A DNA stretch of 64,000 nt from Triticum aestivum. Taxonomy: Eukaryota; Streptophyta; Magnoliopsida; Poales; Poaceae. Under the pieces are notes generated by a model, which saw only the letters and a list, made by a program, of their open reading frames with translations, was not told the DNA's origin and made no database searches. Positions 1-11,161 of this stretch are shown piece after piece. The translations under genes were made by a program, and so were the position numbers. The DNA lies in assembly GCF_018294505.1 (NCBI RefSeq), contig NC_057794.1, positions 194,975,201 to 195,039,200 on the forward strand, read 5' to 3'. Every line of letters starts with the position of its first letter. The first letter of the stretch is position 1.

Positions 1-1664
1 CAACACTCAGAGGAGCACTGGCCTGGGGGTTTAAAATAATGATGACCCATGAGTCTGCAGAACCCAAAGGAAAAAAGGCTTAGGTTGTTAGGCAAATGGT
101 AAAACCAAGGTTGGACCTTGCTGGAGGAGTTTTATTCAAAGCAAACTTTCATGGGGTTCCCATAACACCCAACCGCGTAAGGAACGCAAAATCAAGGAAC
201 ATAACATCGGTATGACGGAAACTAGGGTGGCAAGAGTGGAACAAAACACCAGGCATAAGGCATCTCCTTCCACCCTTTACCAAGTATATATATGCATTAA
301 TTAAAATAAAAGATAGTGTGATATCCCAACATATCCATGTTCCATTGTGGAACAAACTTCAACTTCACCTGCAACTAGCAACGCTATAAGAGGGCTGAGC
401 AAAAGCGGTAACATAGCCAAACAACGGTTTGCCAGGAAGGTTTGATATAACTAGTGGTATAAGTAGTGGTACGTAGCTTGACATGGCAATATGGGAGGCA
501 TGATATAACTAGTGGTAGGTAGCGCGACATAGCGATAGAACGAACAACTAGCAAGCAAAGATAGAAGTGATTTCGAGGGTATGGTCATCTTGCCTGAAAT
601 CCCGCAAGGAAGAAGAACGAGTGCATGAAGAAGACAAACGGACGTAGTCGAACGGATCCTCACAACTCCAGAACGAAACCGAAGCTAACGAGAGAAGCAA
701 CCCGGAAAGAAGCAAGCAACATAGTAAACAACCATCACATAAACATGGCATGATGCACAACCAAGTATGATGTATCTCCGAATTAATGAAACATGGCATG
801 GCAAAGTGAAAAAACAATACTACAAATTAAGTGGAGCTCAATATACAACGAGTTGCGTATTGACGAAACACCACATCAATTATTTAGTTTTCTCTTGTTT
901 ATGTACCCCAACAATTTTAAATGTTGCTAAGCATGGCAAGAGGTGAAGCATATGAAAACTACACATTTAAGCAAGCTAAATGAGGCCAGAAAGAACAACA
1001 ACAATTCTAGAAAATCCCCATGTGCATATTATGAATTTGGTATTGTTCTTCCCTAAACACAATTTTAGGTTCGTTAAACATGCAAGAAGAGTGCACAATG
1101 TTAAACTAGGCATTTTTCCACCCCATTTACATATAAAGTTTTTTAAGTTTGGAGCTATGGTTATTTAGATATGAAATAAATCATTTTAACATGACAATTA
1201 TGCAAATTATAAGCAAACATCATTTTAAAAACTTTTAACATTGACGAAAGTTGCATATTATGAAACTAGAAAAAATTCTATGAATTTTTCATATTTAATG
1301 TTTTTACATGTGATGCATGGTTGGTGAGTTATGATATGCATGAAGCTGAGGGGTTTTCCTATAAAACTGCAAACTCTGGATAATAGACAAATTTGCAAAC
1401 GAGGAAAAAAACAACACTCGGCTGAAACTGCTTGGTGCTGGGCTGGGGTTCTCACCATGGGCCAAGGGCCAGTGGGTGGAGGAGGCAAGCCGGCTAAGGA
1501 GGCGCTGACTGGGACGGATCTAGAGGCAATAATGCGGTTAACGGCCGCTACGGGTGCGCTCGTTCACCTAGCATGGACGGAGCAGAAGGGGGCCGGGGTC
1601 ACGCGACCGAAGCAGAGCAATGCGGCAGGAGTCAGCAGGCATTGAAATTTGTCGAGTTCCCAAC
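1..1664. repeat. LTR-like retrotransposon fragment, unclassified
   Basis: No credible coding frame is present. An AT-rich portion (about 840-1400) is followed by a GC-rich portion (about 1440-1645). That order resembles the AT-rich/GC-rich order inside the long LTRs of element D at 43902-47950, so this is probably part of an LTR of a large gypsy element on the minus strand. No TG/CA terminus or target duplication is visible. It ends abruptly where homology to the DUF295 duplicate starts at about 1665, so it probably removed the 5' half of that gene copy. The family is not recognised. Confidence 0.35.
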
Positions 1665-2552
1665 TGCTCCTGGGGTTATAGGAATGCTTGTGTTTTTGCT
1701 ATCTTCGACAAGCTTGTTGCCGTCCTTCAAGGTTCGACTCGATGGATATTGCTCAAAAATCAGTTTCTATGCACAGATGAGTAATGTGATGCAATTCAAT
1801 ACGAGAGTCTTGTGTTTGCTGCCACCAATCATGGCACTATTTTTGCATGGAATGTTGATTCTTTCAGTACGTTTGTCTTGCATGGTAATTATAATTCTTT
1901 CATCCACATGCATGCGGGTTAGCTAGTTTCCCTTTACTAATTAACCTTCTTGTGTTTCCAAGGTCCTGTGAACATTCCACCACCTATGCATGAAAATTTT
2001 TATAACCAAGGAGGAGATGATGACGCTGATGATCACAAGCGTGAGGACCCATATAGGAGTACTCAGTGGCGCCTGGTAGCTTATTCCGATGGATCACCTC
2101 TTCTTGTCTGTATACAGGGCACCGCTGATGTGACTAAGGAAGCAGGTATTGTCTCCCATGGTCGCACTCTACGGACCTATTCCAACATCCATTGCAGGGT
2201 ATTCAGGATGGATACTACTATGCTAGCACCAACACCTTCTCCCTGGTTCAGTATTAAAAGTCTTGGAGGAAACTTGCTCTTCCTTGGACAAACCTATCTA
2301 ATCATGGTGAAAGGCGATCCAACTGCTGTTGCCACAATGTTACTACCATTTATGAGAAGCAATTGTTTCTATACCTCGGACGTTGTTATGGTTCCCTACC
2401 GTGGCTATCACAGTATGCGTCCTGACATAGGCCGCTTCAGCCTTGATGATCAGCCATGTGTTGGTCTCGAGATTGACAGTAGCTGCCCCTTCCCAGAGAA
2501 TCACTTCTTGTTCAAAGCAAGCGTTTCCAACACCGAGGATTGGTTGAGCTGA
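1665..2552 (+). pseudogene. DUF295 (KIB1-4 beta-propeller) gene copy 1, 5'-truncated
   Basis: This is a duplicate of the gene at 4794-6143. Its exon 1 remnant (about 1665-1893) aligns only with the last third of the intact exon 1, and in the homologous frame it has a TAA where the other copy has a cysteine codon (sequence gatgagtaatg, about 1777). Exon 2 follows a conserved acceptor (tgtttccaag, AG at 1961-1962) and is open from 1963 to 2552. It ends in NTEDWLS, so it keeps about 20 C-terminal residues that copy 2 has lost to a TGA. The 5' half, including any F-box-like region, is missing and replaced by retroelement DNA. A short protein from exon 2 alone is possible but unsupported, so this is called a pseudogene. 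Confidence 0.75.
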
Positions 2553-3345
2553 AGTTCATTTCCTTGCTTGTTATTTGTTGTGTGATGAAAACTTTAATAT
2601 TTACTAGAATGTGTCGTCGTTGTCGTTGTGGGTTCATGACCTGTTGTATGTAATAAAATAATATGCCTGTGATAAACTTACTAGGTTTATGAATGGCTTT
2701 CGAGTCGCTTCTCTGAGTGGGTGCTGTGACGAGGCAAAAAAATATTTTCCGAATACATAATTGTACGTGCATTGCAACTGGTTATCGTATGAGTCCAATC
2801 AACAATAGTACTACTACTATTTGTACTAGCTTCACATGCTTCGCGTGTCGGGCGGGTGTGTTTACTATAGGAGCGAATCCCATCATCCTAGGAACTTGGA
2901 TGAGTCTAGTAGAAATTGCATTCTGATGTTTGGGTTCAAACTTTCAAAACTACTACACTATCTCTATGTCTACTTATACATAATACAACAAGTTTTTAAA
3001 CTTGAGACCAGCCACCGACCCTCACAAAGTACACTTTTTAACCTAGCACAGACTCCAGGAAATTTGGCCATAGTGTGAGGTGGGCCATATGTTAATGTGT
3101 TCACTATACGTAGCAGCACCTCGAATCCTCAATATATAGTAGGGTGGCATGGGCCAGATCAAGCATTCATGTCCAGGAGTACGGCACACACCACCAGCAC
3201 GACTTCCATCTAACACCATATTTCTTGGAGTCCGTGCTACAACTATCTCTCCAACCTCGTCATTTCTCTAACTCAGCCATCGCGCGGCTGGTGAGGGGGG
3301 GGGCTTGCCGATACTAGCCAGTTTCCTCAACTACGGTCCCACTTG
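2553..3345. other. 3' flank of DUF295 copy 1, part of the tandem duplication
   Basis: Noncoding. The first 150 bases match the 3' flank of copy 2 (6144-6400), including the gttgtatgtaat stretch. 3040-3345 matches 7235-7465 (shared words such as actccaggaaattt and ggtcccacttgtaag). The MITE at 6552-6825 is absent here, so that insertion came after the duplication or was lost from this copy. Confidence 0.6.
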
Positions 3346-4380
3346 TAAGGCCAACTCCAACACACGACCCCTAACAGACCTCCCTTTTGCCCGGATTCGG
3401 CCTGTTTTGGTAGGGCAATGGGGTCGTGTCTGGGCCATTTCTCGGATGCGGTGGCCGTGCACCCAACGCGCGGACGCATCCCGACCGCGTACATTTTTAT
3501 TTGCAAACACATATCTTTTTTTCATCATTGATTTTTGGTACATGGAAATACATCACCAAAATTTGACTAGAAAAGCAAGACCGAAGAAAACAAGAACCAC
3601 AAGAATAGATTTAAGAAGATATCCAACTTCCATAACTGCTCCTGTAAGTTGGATTGGTGCCTTCTCGATGCATTCATTGTTGATCTGCGGAGGCTCGATC
3701 TTGCGTGCTTCTTTATTATTAGAGTGTAAAGAAGTAGACGTTGCTTCCTCGCATCTAGTCTCATGTCTAGCCTCTATTCTATCAACTAGTACACTAGTCT
3801 CATTTCTAGCCTCTCTGCTAGCTAAAAAGTGCTACAACATCTACTAAATTGTGCTCTATCAATATATCGATGTACTCTTCTTCACAATACCAAAACTTGC
3901 ATCCATTCTACACAATAAAATTTTAAGTTAGCACAACAAGTCTAATCCGAGAGCACAACCGATGCTAAAGTAGCACATACCCCATCGGTTGGGCACTTGA
4001 TGGACACCCATCCGGGATGTTTCGGCATTGTAGACACACGGCACAAGACCTTCTTTGGGCAGTCGTCGCACGTAATGAGTGGCAACAGTGCACCGACGAG
4101 CTTTTGGTCCAGCACCGAGCCCGGACGATCGCCATTCATGTATCTGCCGGAGGACCACCGATGGTGTAGATCCGAGCGGCTAGGTGAGGAGTCAGTACCT
4201 GCATGCGGCCTTGCCGGGGCCTTCCGGCCCGGTGCCCGGACATTCCATGGTGCGGCGTGGCCTCCCACAATCAGGCGAGCTCACGCCGGCTGGATCCGCT
4301 CCAAATCCGGCCGCCGGGTGCGCAAAACACGTAGCCGTGGTTGGGTAGCTCCAGGGCATCAAGGGAAACGGGGCTGAACG
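3346..4380. mobile_element. Non-autonomous DNA-transposon-like insertion with GRF-type zinc-finger relic
   Basis: The duplicated block at 7465-7495 runs straight from gtcccacttgtaag to agcacgcat. In this copy the same junctions are separated by about 1 kb, which marks an insertion. It begins with ggccaactccaacac, a start seen in abundant Triticeae non-autonomous elements. On the minus strand about 3960-4090 encodes a short stretch with spacing CDDC, then HPGW, then KC, like a GRF zinc finger that seems to have decayed within the element. A clean terminal inverted repeat or target duplication is not visible, so superfamily (Mutator or Harbinger) is undecided. Confidence 0.45.
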
Positions 4381-4793
4381 AGCACGCATCCGAGCTGCAC
4401 GTGCTATATTTGGCCTAACCGCGTGGCGGACCAACCGTGTGGGGGTGCTAAGTGGCTTCGCTTGTGTAGGGGACAAAAGCCATCCCGTGCGGGCGCAAGT
4501 CTGACAGGACAGCCTTGTCGTCAGTGTGTGACCTCTGTGGCAACCATTCGCTCCCCACTAGCCTCTTCATTGACAGATGGTGTCATTCCCACATGTGAGT
4601 GAGACGACGCCAGTCCGTTTGTACAATTTATGAACGGACGTCTATGTAGGCCGGGGCGCCTCTTAGTGTACAGTGGCAACCGTCCACCGACTCTTCGCAT
4701 TTCCCTCTCGATTTGGAACTGCTGTCGCACGCTCTTCCTCCCTCCTCCATTTGCCTTCACCCTTCCTTATGCCATTGTTCGATCGTCTTCTAC
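4381..4793 (+). promoter_or_regulatory. Upstream region of DUF295 copy 2
   Basis: Noncoding region between the insertion and the chosen start codon. 4415-4450 matches 7497-7530 (ggaccaacc.tgtgggggtgc), so the duplicated block continues here. It presumably contains the promoter and 5' UTR of the following gene, but no convincing TATA box was identified. Confidence 0.4.
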
Positions 4794-6143
4794 ATGGAGG
4801 GAATAGACCGGAAACGACCCCGTTATTCTTGCCCCGATCTGAATGATGACCTGGTGGAGGAACTCATTGATCGGTGCGACGTCATCACCTCGGCTAGCAT
4901 GGAAGGTTCGTTCAAGACCATTCTCGACTCATCTAATAACATCATTACAAGGAACCCAAGGGTCCAGGAGCGGTTTGATCTCCCCTATCTTCTTCACCGT
5001 CACCCTGCTCACTTGCACGCGGACGATGGAGGCCTCGCCTTGTGCAAGTTGGTGCCGCTTGATAATGATACGTGTGATGTTAAGATGTCATCGCTTGAGG
5101 GTAAGGCTTGGGTAGGCGCAAATGGAGATTGGGTTGTTTATATTGGGTCCAACTACGAGTGGGAACTTGTGAATGTGTACACTCGTCTTCGGGTTCCACT
5201 TCCAAAAATCTCAGACTGCCCAGAGGTTGAGCACACCAGTTATGATCGTACTTTCAACTATGGTCATGGTGACTGTCGTCTACAGAAGATAGCAATTTGT
5301 CATGTTCCTGACCGCTCTTGGGATTTAATGGAATATGTTGTTGTTATTATCTTCGACAAGCTTGTTGCCTTCCTTCATAGTTCGACTGGATGGATATTGC
5401 TCAAAAATCAGTTTCTATACAAGGATGAGTGCTGTGATGCAATTCAATACGAGGGTCTTGTGTTTGCTGCCACCACTCATGGCATGGTTTTTGCACGGAA
5501 TCCTGATGCTTTTGGTACATTTGTCTTCCACCGTAATTGTAATTGTTTCATCCACATGCATGCGGGTTAGCTAGATTCCCTGTACTAATTAACCTTCTTG
5601 TGTTTCCAAGCTCATGTGAACATTCCACCACCTATACATGAAAAAATTTATAACCAAGGAGGAGATGACGATACTGATGATCACGAGCATGAGGACCCAT
5701 ATAGGAGTACCCAGTGGCGCCTGGCAACTTATTCTGATGGATCACCTCTTCTTGTCTCTATACAGAGCACCGCTGATGTGACTAAGGAAGCAGGTGTTGT
5801 CTCCCATGGTCGCACTCTCCGGACCTATTCCAACATCCGTTGCAGAGTATTCGGGATGGATACTACTGTGCTAGCACCAACACCTTCTCCCTGGTTCAGT
5901 ATTAAAAGTCTTGGAGGAAACTCGCTCTTCCTTGGACAAATCTATCCAATCATGGTGAAAGGCGATCCAACTGCTGTTGACACAACATTACTACCATTTA
6001 TGAGAAGCAATTGTAACTATACCTCGGACATTGCTATGCTTCCGTACCATGGCTATCACAATATGGGTCATGAAATAGGCGGCTTCAACCTGGATGGTCA
6101 GTCCTGCGTTGGTCTCGAGATTGACAATAGTTGGCCCTTCTGA
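4794..6143 (+). CDS. F-box-like / DUF295 (KIB1-4 beta-propeller) protein, two exons
   Basis: Exon 1 is 4794-5532 and exon 2 is 5611-6143. The donor (CACC|GTAATTG) and acceptor (tgtttccaag|CT) join in phase and give about 423 residues, the usual size for plant DUF295 proteins. The start at 4794 (MEGIDRKRPRY) is preferred over the upstream in-frame ATG at 4713, whose 27 extra residues look like translated leader. Residues about 15-45 (DLNDDLVEELIDRCDV) resemble a degenerate F-box; the rest matches the DUF295 pattern (WVVYIG, ILLKNQFLYKDECCDAIQYEGLVFAATTHG). Such proteins are usually F-box-type or orphan propeller proteins; the target is unknown. Exon 2 ends at a TGA in DNSWPF, while copy 1 reads through that site for about 20 more residues, so this copy is C-terminally truncated. 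Expression is unproven. Confidence 0.72.
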
Positions 6144-6551
6144 GACAAACTCTTCTGGTTCAAATCAAGCGTTTCCAACACCGAGGAGTGGTTGAGCTTA
6201 AGTTCATTTCATCGCTTGTTATTTGTTGTGCGATGAAAACTTTAGTATTTACTAGAATGTTTTTTTTGGAACAAATCTATAATCCAACATGTATCTTCGT
6301 TGTCGTTGTGTGTTGATGACTTGTTGTATGTAATGAATGGTACATTTTCATATGCATCTCATAATCTCAATTTATAAATGGTTTTAGACTCACTTCTTGG
6401 AGTGTTAGTGCGGTAGTAGTATAGCCAGCATCCGGAGTAGTATGAAGTTGCCACATCACATGGAGCCAACCAATAGTTAGTTCTAGTTAGATCAACGAAA
6501 GCTAGGTGTCGCACGGAGACCGAGAAATATGGTGATAGCATGACTGTGTGA
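6144..6551. other. 3' flank of DUF295 copy 2
   Basis: Noncoding. The in-frame remains of the longer ancestral C-terminus are still readable just after the stop (up to the caacaccgaggagtgg stretch near 6190). About 6490-6540 carries a block (gtgtcgcacgg.gaccgagaaatatggtgatagcatg) that recurs near 40690 and, more decayed, near 58022. Confidence 0.5.
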
Positions 6552-6825
6552 GACTAGTCATAGTGGGGAGTAACTTAGAGTAGTAACATGCATATGTTAC
6601 TAGTCTATGTTACTACCTACACAATGGGTAGTAACATATGTGTTGTGCCATGCATAACTTCATTTATTACGTTGTACACTCATCTTTTCTTGATATGTGT
6701 GATGTTACAGTAACTAGCTATGTTACCACATGCCTCTCTTTCTTCATTATTTACATGACACATCATCTATTTTGCCTAGATAAGTGTGATGTTACCATCT
6801 ATGTTACTCCCATTGTGGGTAGTCT
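6552..6825. repeat. MITE, about 274 bp
   Basis: The left end (gactagtcatagtggggagtaac) and the reverse complement of the right end (agactacccacaatgggagtaac) form imperfect terminal inverted repeats about 25 bp long. Subterminal words (tagtaacat, gatgttac, atgttac) are repeated in both orientations, and there is no coding potential. It is a Tourist- or Mutator-like MITE; the superfamily is uncertain because the target duplication is unclear. Confidence 0.6.
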
Positions 6826-7798
6826 GAGGTGGGCTTGTATGTAGTAGTATCATGTAGGCATAGGGCTTGCCGTGTTTCCCACTCCTCCGGTCTAAATGTG
6901 GAGAAGATTTGGTCGAGTTCTTCCTCCTTTTGCCGACACATGGTACATCCAGCATCCAGGTCGTTTCATGCAAGAAAATGGAGTGGTAGTAGTAGCCGCG
7001 TGATGTGCATCTTGGGTTAAACTGTAAATAGAATCTTACTACTCTTGAGTAACTCCAAAAGCGGCCACCGAAGATCTTTATTGGATTTGTTTTTCATCAC
7101 CAGCACGTCGAGGTGAAAGATGTGTACGTTTAGTGGGTACTCTTGTGTTTTCATTGACACGTGGGACCGCATGTGAGCAAACAGACGATGGGATCCGCGC
7201 ATCTGCTGGCTGGCTGAGAAGAAAGATAGAGGAGGGCTGAGCACAAACTCCAGGAAATTTGTTCTACGTAACCAGCATCTCTATATAGGCTCGATATAGT
7301 GGGGTGGCACTGGCCATACCTAGCATTCACGTCTAGCAGTATGGCACACGCCACCCACACGAGTTGCATCTCACACCAATTTTCTTGGACTCCATGCTAT
7401 CGCACATTAGGAGGGGTGGGGGTTTGCCGATAGTTGGTTTGCTCAACTGTGGTCCCACTTGTAAGTGAAAATGCAACACAGCACGCATTCCCCCTTGAGC
7501 GGCGTGCCGGACCAACCATGTGGGGGTGCAACAAACGCGAACACGGTAGGCTTTTCCTTTTGAACTTGTAACTTGTAAAATTTGGTTCTGCTCCATGGCG
7601 CGACCGATAGGTAGAAATAATGATTTTCCCTAGAGTAATGAGAAGTTTGGTTCCGGCGCAGTTCATGCATGGAGTACGTACGAAAATTATGAAGTTGATG
7701 CGACAAGTTAGATAATTACTAGTAGTACCATATACTACTACATGGATTTGACGGAAAGATAAAGATACATATGGATCCATCAATGACATCATCAAGCC
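6826..7798. other. Duplicated intergenic block
   Basis: Noncoding. 6850-7000 is related to 40755-40985 (gggct.gccgtgtt..cactc and the gtggaga and gacat..agcatc words). 7150-7235 is related to 43785-43880 (ggctgagaaga followed by a purine-rich run). 7235-7500 is the partner of 3040-3345 plus 4380-4450. 7500-7798 shows nothing recognisable beyond taatactact-like AT-rich sequence. Confidence 0.5.
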
Positions 7799-8368
7799 CT
7801 AGTGCGCCGGGTCACCAACCAGCGTGTGAGGAGCAGCGGCGTTGGCGGCAAGCTCAACATGCTTCTAAATAATGCCGTCCAAGGTTGCCCTGCAGGTCAA
7901 GAAGGTCAGCGACATATCGTCCTCCTCTGTCATGTAGTATTCCTTGTGGACGATTCGAGCATAAACGTGGGTGATTATGTCGACGGTGTCTTGCTACGCC
8001 AGGCGCTGTGCGGCAAGCGCGACCTCGAGGTGGACATTCTCTAGCGCGACAGCGGGCAGTCGCAGGGCCACCAGTGCATCGAAGAGGTTGTCACCATAGA
8101 GGCCGTTGAGGGTGGCGGGCATCGCAGAGCCTCGACGCGTGGGCTGCAAGCATACGTCAAGGTCATCCGCGAGCTTCTTGACGACGGTGAACTTGTCGAG
8201 GAAGCCGACGAGGACCTTGTCGAACAAGGAGACGAAGCTTTCATCCAAGTTGCCTCTCGCCCTGGCGGCCTCAAGCACGACCTGGAGACGTTCCTCGGTG
8301 CCGGACCGCAGGTCGGCGTCATGGACCATCTTGCATAGCCGGCTGATGCTCACACTCGTCGCCTCCAT
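7799..8368 (-). pseudogene. Unrecognised single-exon gene with two in-frame amber codons
   Basis: Read on the minus strand from the ATG at 8368 (MEATSVSISRLCKMVHD), the frame is open for 124 codons. It meets TAG at 7994-7996, continues for 42 codons (QDTVDIITHVYARIVHKEYY) to a second TAG, and runs 21 more codons to a third stop at 7799-7801. The frame is kept over all 190 codons with no frameshift, which argues for an ancestral reading frame of about 189 residues rather than chance. Composition is that of a soluble, helix-rich protein (Leu/Ala/Asp/Glu-rich), with no signal peptide, membrane segment or zinc-binding motif. The GC-rich codon bias differs from the AT-rich surroundings and suits a grass gene. 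I do not recognise the family. Alternatives are an intron-containing gene or a transduplicated gene fragment. Confidence 0.5.
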
Positions 8369-8637
8369 GGGTCTAGTTTCTAGTCAACTATTCTTGCAAT
8401 TGGAGTAATCACTCTTGCCCTTGGTTAGGGTGCGTAGGTGCGTAGGATTTCATAGATTGGACTGGCGGGGAGAAGTGCAGACTACATTGCATTCATGTGT
8501 GTGTTGGCCATCTACTCCTCGGCCCTCTACTGCACCTGCCTTTGGCTGTATGACAGGTGGGCCAGCCACCTGTTGGGCCCACGAGTCATTCACCCAAACG
8601 CAGGTTCAGTAAGTCAATGAAGTTGCGTCCCCCTTCA
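8369..8637. other. Intergenic, upstream of the minus-strand pseudogene
   Basis: Noncoding. 8540-8610 contains gacaggtgggcc and caaacgcaggt, which recur in related form at 61182-61235, another sign of local duplication in the window. No promoter element could be assigned. Confidence 0.35.
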
Positions 8638-9290
8638 TCCCAAAACACTTAGGCATGGTACATTAACTCCCTCCTCGTTTCTTCTTTCGTGACATATCAA
8701 CCAATGAGAGATGTGGGCCGTGCATGCTTTCAATGACTTGAGACTACCAAACATGACATGCAGTGGTTAGTTCATTGCATATAATCCTATTAATTAGCAA
8801 AAAGACATTAATTTCTCTTGCTTTCCCCTTCGTCTTGGTCACGGTGCACAACCTAAGAGCTTGGTTAATACTTAATAGTAAAGCTAGCTGCTGGCTATAT
8901 GATGTTGCCATGTCATAGTAGAGCCATCACTTGTAGCCACTCATACAATAAGGTTAGCTATAAGGCTGGCTATAAGAGTACTATTTTTTCGCATCTTCTC
9001 TCTCTTTCTCAATAATTATTGTATATCGGCCTAGGAATCCGCATATAGCTAGGCTCTTGCGTGAGAGCCCACTCCTCTTTTTCACTTGCTCTAAGATGAC
9101 TTATACACCTTGACAGAGGGAGTATTATCAAGTCATTGGATGCATACGCACCCCATGTCTCGTATTGGGTGATTTCTTTTTTCATGGCAAAACACAGGGA
9201 ACGAGGTGGGTAGTTAATGCACCGCGCCTAAAAGTTTTGGGATTATTATTTGGTTTTCATAATGTGACTGATGCACTAGTATGGAGGGAG
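8638..9290. repeat. Foldback / MITE-like element with inverted arms
   Basis: The left arm (about 8638-8690: cccaaaacacttaggcatggtacattaact, then cctcgtttct) is the inverse of the right arm (about 9197-9255). The right edge reads ggagggag followed by TA at 9291-9292, as in Stowaway elements. A related single arm lies at about 60650-60870. No coding capacity. It contains the smaller MITE at 8853-9095. Confidence 0.5.
8853..9095. repeat. Small MITE nested in the foldback element
   Basis: The left end ctaagagcttgg and the reverse complement of the right end (cttagagcaagtg) form a short imperfect inverted repeat. The interior has the repeated word gctggctata / ggctggctataag. No ORF and no clear target duplication. 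Confidence 0.4.
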
Positions 9291-9674
9291 TACAATAGTA
9301 GTCTTTGATAGCAATTTTTTGTTGGTAGCTTACAAAGCTGAGCGCTCGGTGAGTACAATAGTAGTCTTATTGATGATACTTCAGATTTGAGCCATCTACC
9401 GAAAGGAATAAAACAATACACCATGTATTTATTTATAGAGGGAGTAGTACATTTTTTGTGACATTCATTACTAGATATTGCTAGTCAAATACTAAATCCA
9501 GATGGATGTGGTAGTACTACTAAATCCAAACGATGGTGCTAGTACTAGTAGTTGTAGGAGTACTACCAATGTAGTAGCACTGTACTACCCATTTGTCAAA
9601 TTATTACGTGTTGCTCCTCGCAGTGAAGTGACAAGACCCTGCACTAGAGATGACACCTGAGTATAGGCGTCGTG
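9291..9674. other. AT-rich intergenic spacer
   Basis: No gene seen. It is rich in tagtact/agtagta words (9500-9590) and contains the remnant of a Stowaway-type end (agagggagtagtac near 9436). Confidence 0.4.
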
Positions 9675-10890
9675 TGTCGGTGGGAAAGACACCTATGGGG
9701 TCACTCGGATCCCTTCTACGGTAGGCGGGTGCGGGGTTGTGAGAAGAGCAGGTCTGATAGGAAGCACACGGCTCGTTTACCCAGGTACGGGATGTGAAGA
9801 TGCGTAATACCCTAGTCCTGTTTTGGTGGATGTATTTGAGTGTGTTCTTGTGTTATTGCGCTAGCTACGGGGTGCAACTTGCCCAAAAGAGCCGAATCAA
9901 TCCCATGGTCGCCTCGGGCCTCCTTTTATAGGCAAAAAGAGGTCCCTACAGTGGCACACAGGAGGCGGACAGGTCTACAGTCCATGAGCCTATCCTGGAC
10001 CGTCGGAAAATGTATTTAATGCGCTGCGGACGTGCCCCCCTTGCTTTATCAGGGACGCCAGGGAAGCACGTCCTAGCTATCGCCGCCTCGCCTAGCCTTG
10101 ACACGCATCCGACCTGACGGGGCGTTGTGGCGCCATGTTGGCTGGCTACTGGGCTAGCGCGGTGGTGGAGACTTCAGGAAGACTTGCATGCCACCATGCA
10201 GGAGCTTGCTGGGTTGGTGTAGAGGCCGCACGTCGCCACTCAGGCGCCTACTCAACTAGTTGAGCTGGCAGCTGCACGGGGACGGCGGTGGAGTCTAGGC
10301 TGGCACAGGCTTGGCTGTGGCCCTGCTGATGCCGTCAGCAAGGGTCTTGCTGGGGGCCTGGCAAGGGTCTTGCCATGGCATTGCTGTCATCCCCAACAAG
10401 AGTCTTGCCATGGCGTTGTTGTCATCCCCAGCAAGAGTCTTGCCAGGGGTCTTGCGGATTTCCTCGGCTAGGATCCTGCCGAGGGTCACTGTCTTCTGGT
10501 CCTCATCTGAACTCATATGTTTATGATCTTGACAAAAATTTGCATGCCACCACAGAGGCGCCTCCCGAGCCTTGGCTCCAATGTAGTTGATTGGGTTGGA
10601 GCCTGTGGGCTCAAGGGTGGCTCGCTCTGCTGGTGTTGGGCAAGTTGCCCCGGCAAGGCCCTTGCCGGGGCTGCGGAGGCTGCCTCGGCAAGGATCTTGC
10701 CGAGGGAGTCCACCTCGCCCTCTTGCCCTCCTGTCCTTCTGGTCTTGGCATCACCTTGGTTGTCGTCTGCTTCGGCTTCTCTCTGGCATCCCTCCTCTAC
10801 CCTGCTAAGTGTGGCCGCGGCGCGTCGCTCTGACTTCCTGTGCACAAGTAAAGGGGTCAAAAGGAGAGCCCCTACTTTTGTACACCGACA
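9675..10890 (-). repeat. Left (3') LTR of element E
   Basis: 1216 bp, TGTCGG to CCGACA. It contains a minus-strand TATAAAAGG at 9922-9930 and, between about 10320 and 10710, several short palindromes of the form GGCAAG-N-CTTGCC. Confidence 0.85.
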
Positions 10891-11161
10891 AGAGCCCCCG
10901 GGCCTGGGCCACACATAAGTGCGACACGTTGTTGGGCTAGGCCCAGAACGGTGCACGGGCAGGTGGGGCGGATTTTACTGCAGTAACTTATCGTCTGCTG
11001 CGCTTCCCCATGACCCGCGTTAAACGCACGACATGGAGGGTCGTGCATGACATGTGGGTCCTGCAAGGGGCGGTTCCCGCACGCATGCATCACATCGTGG
11101 TTAATGGGAGAGGAGGCAGCTCGCGCATTCCCCATAAACGGAGGAATAACCGCGGGCGCAC

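Noticed and set aside
4713..4793. 27-residue N-terminal extension of the DUF295 gene
   Set aside because: The text is Ser/Pro/His/Cys-rich, untypical of the family, and is better explained as 5' leader before the ATG at 4794.
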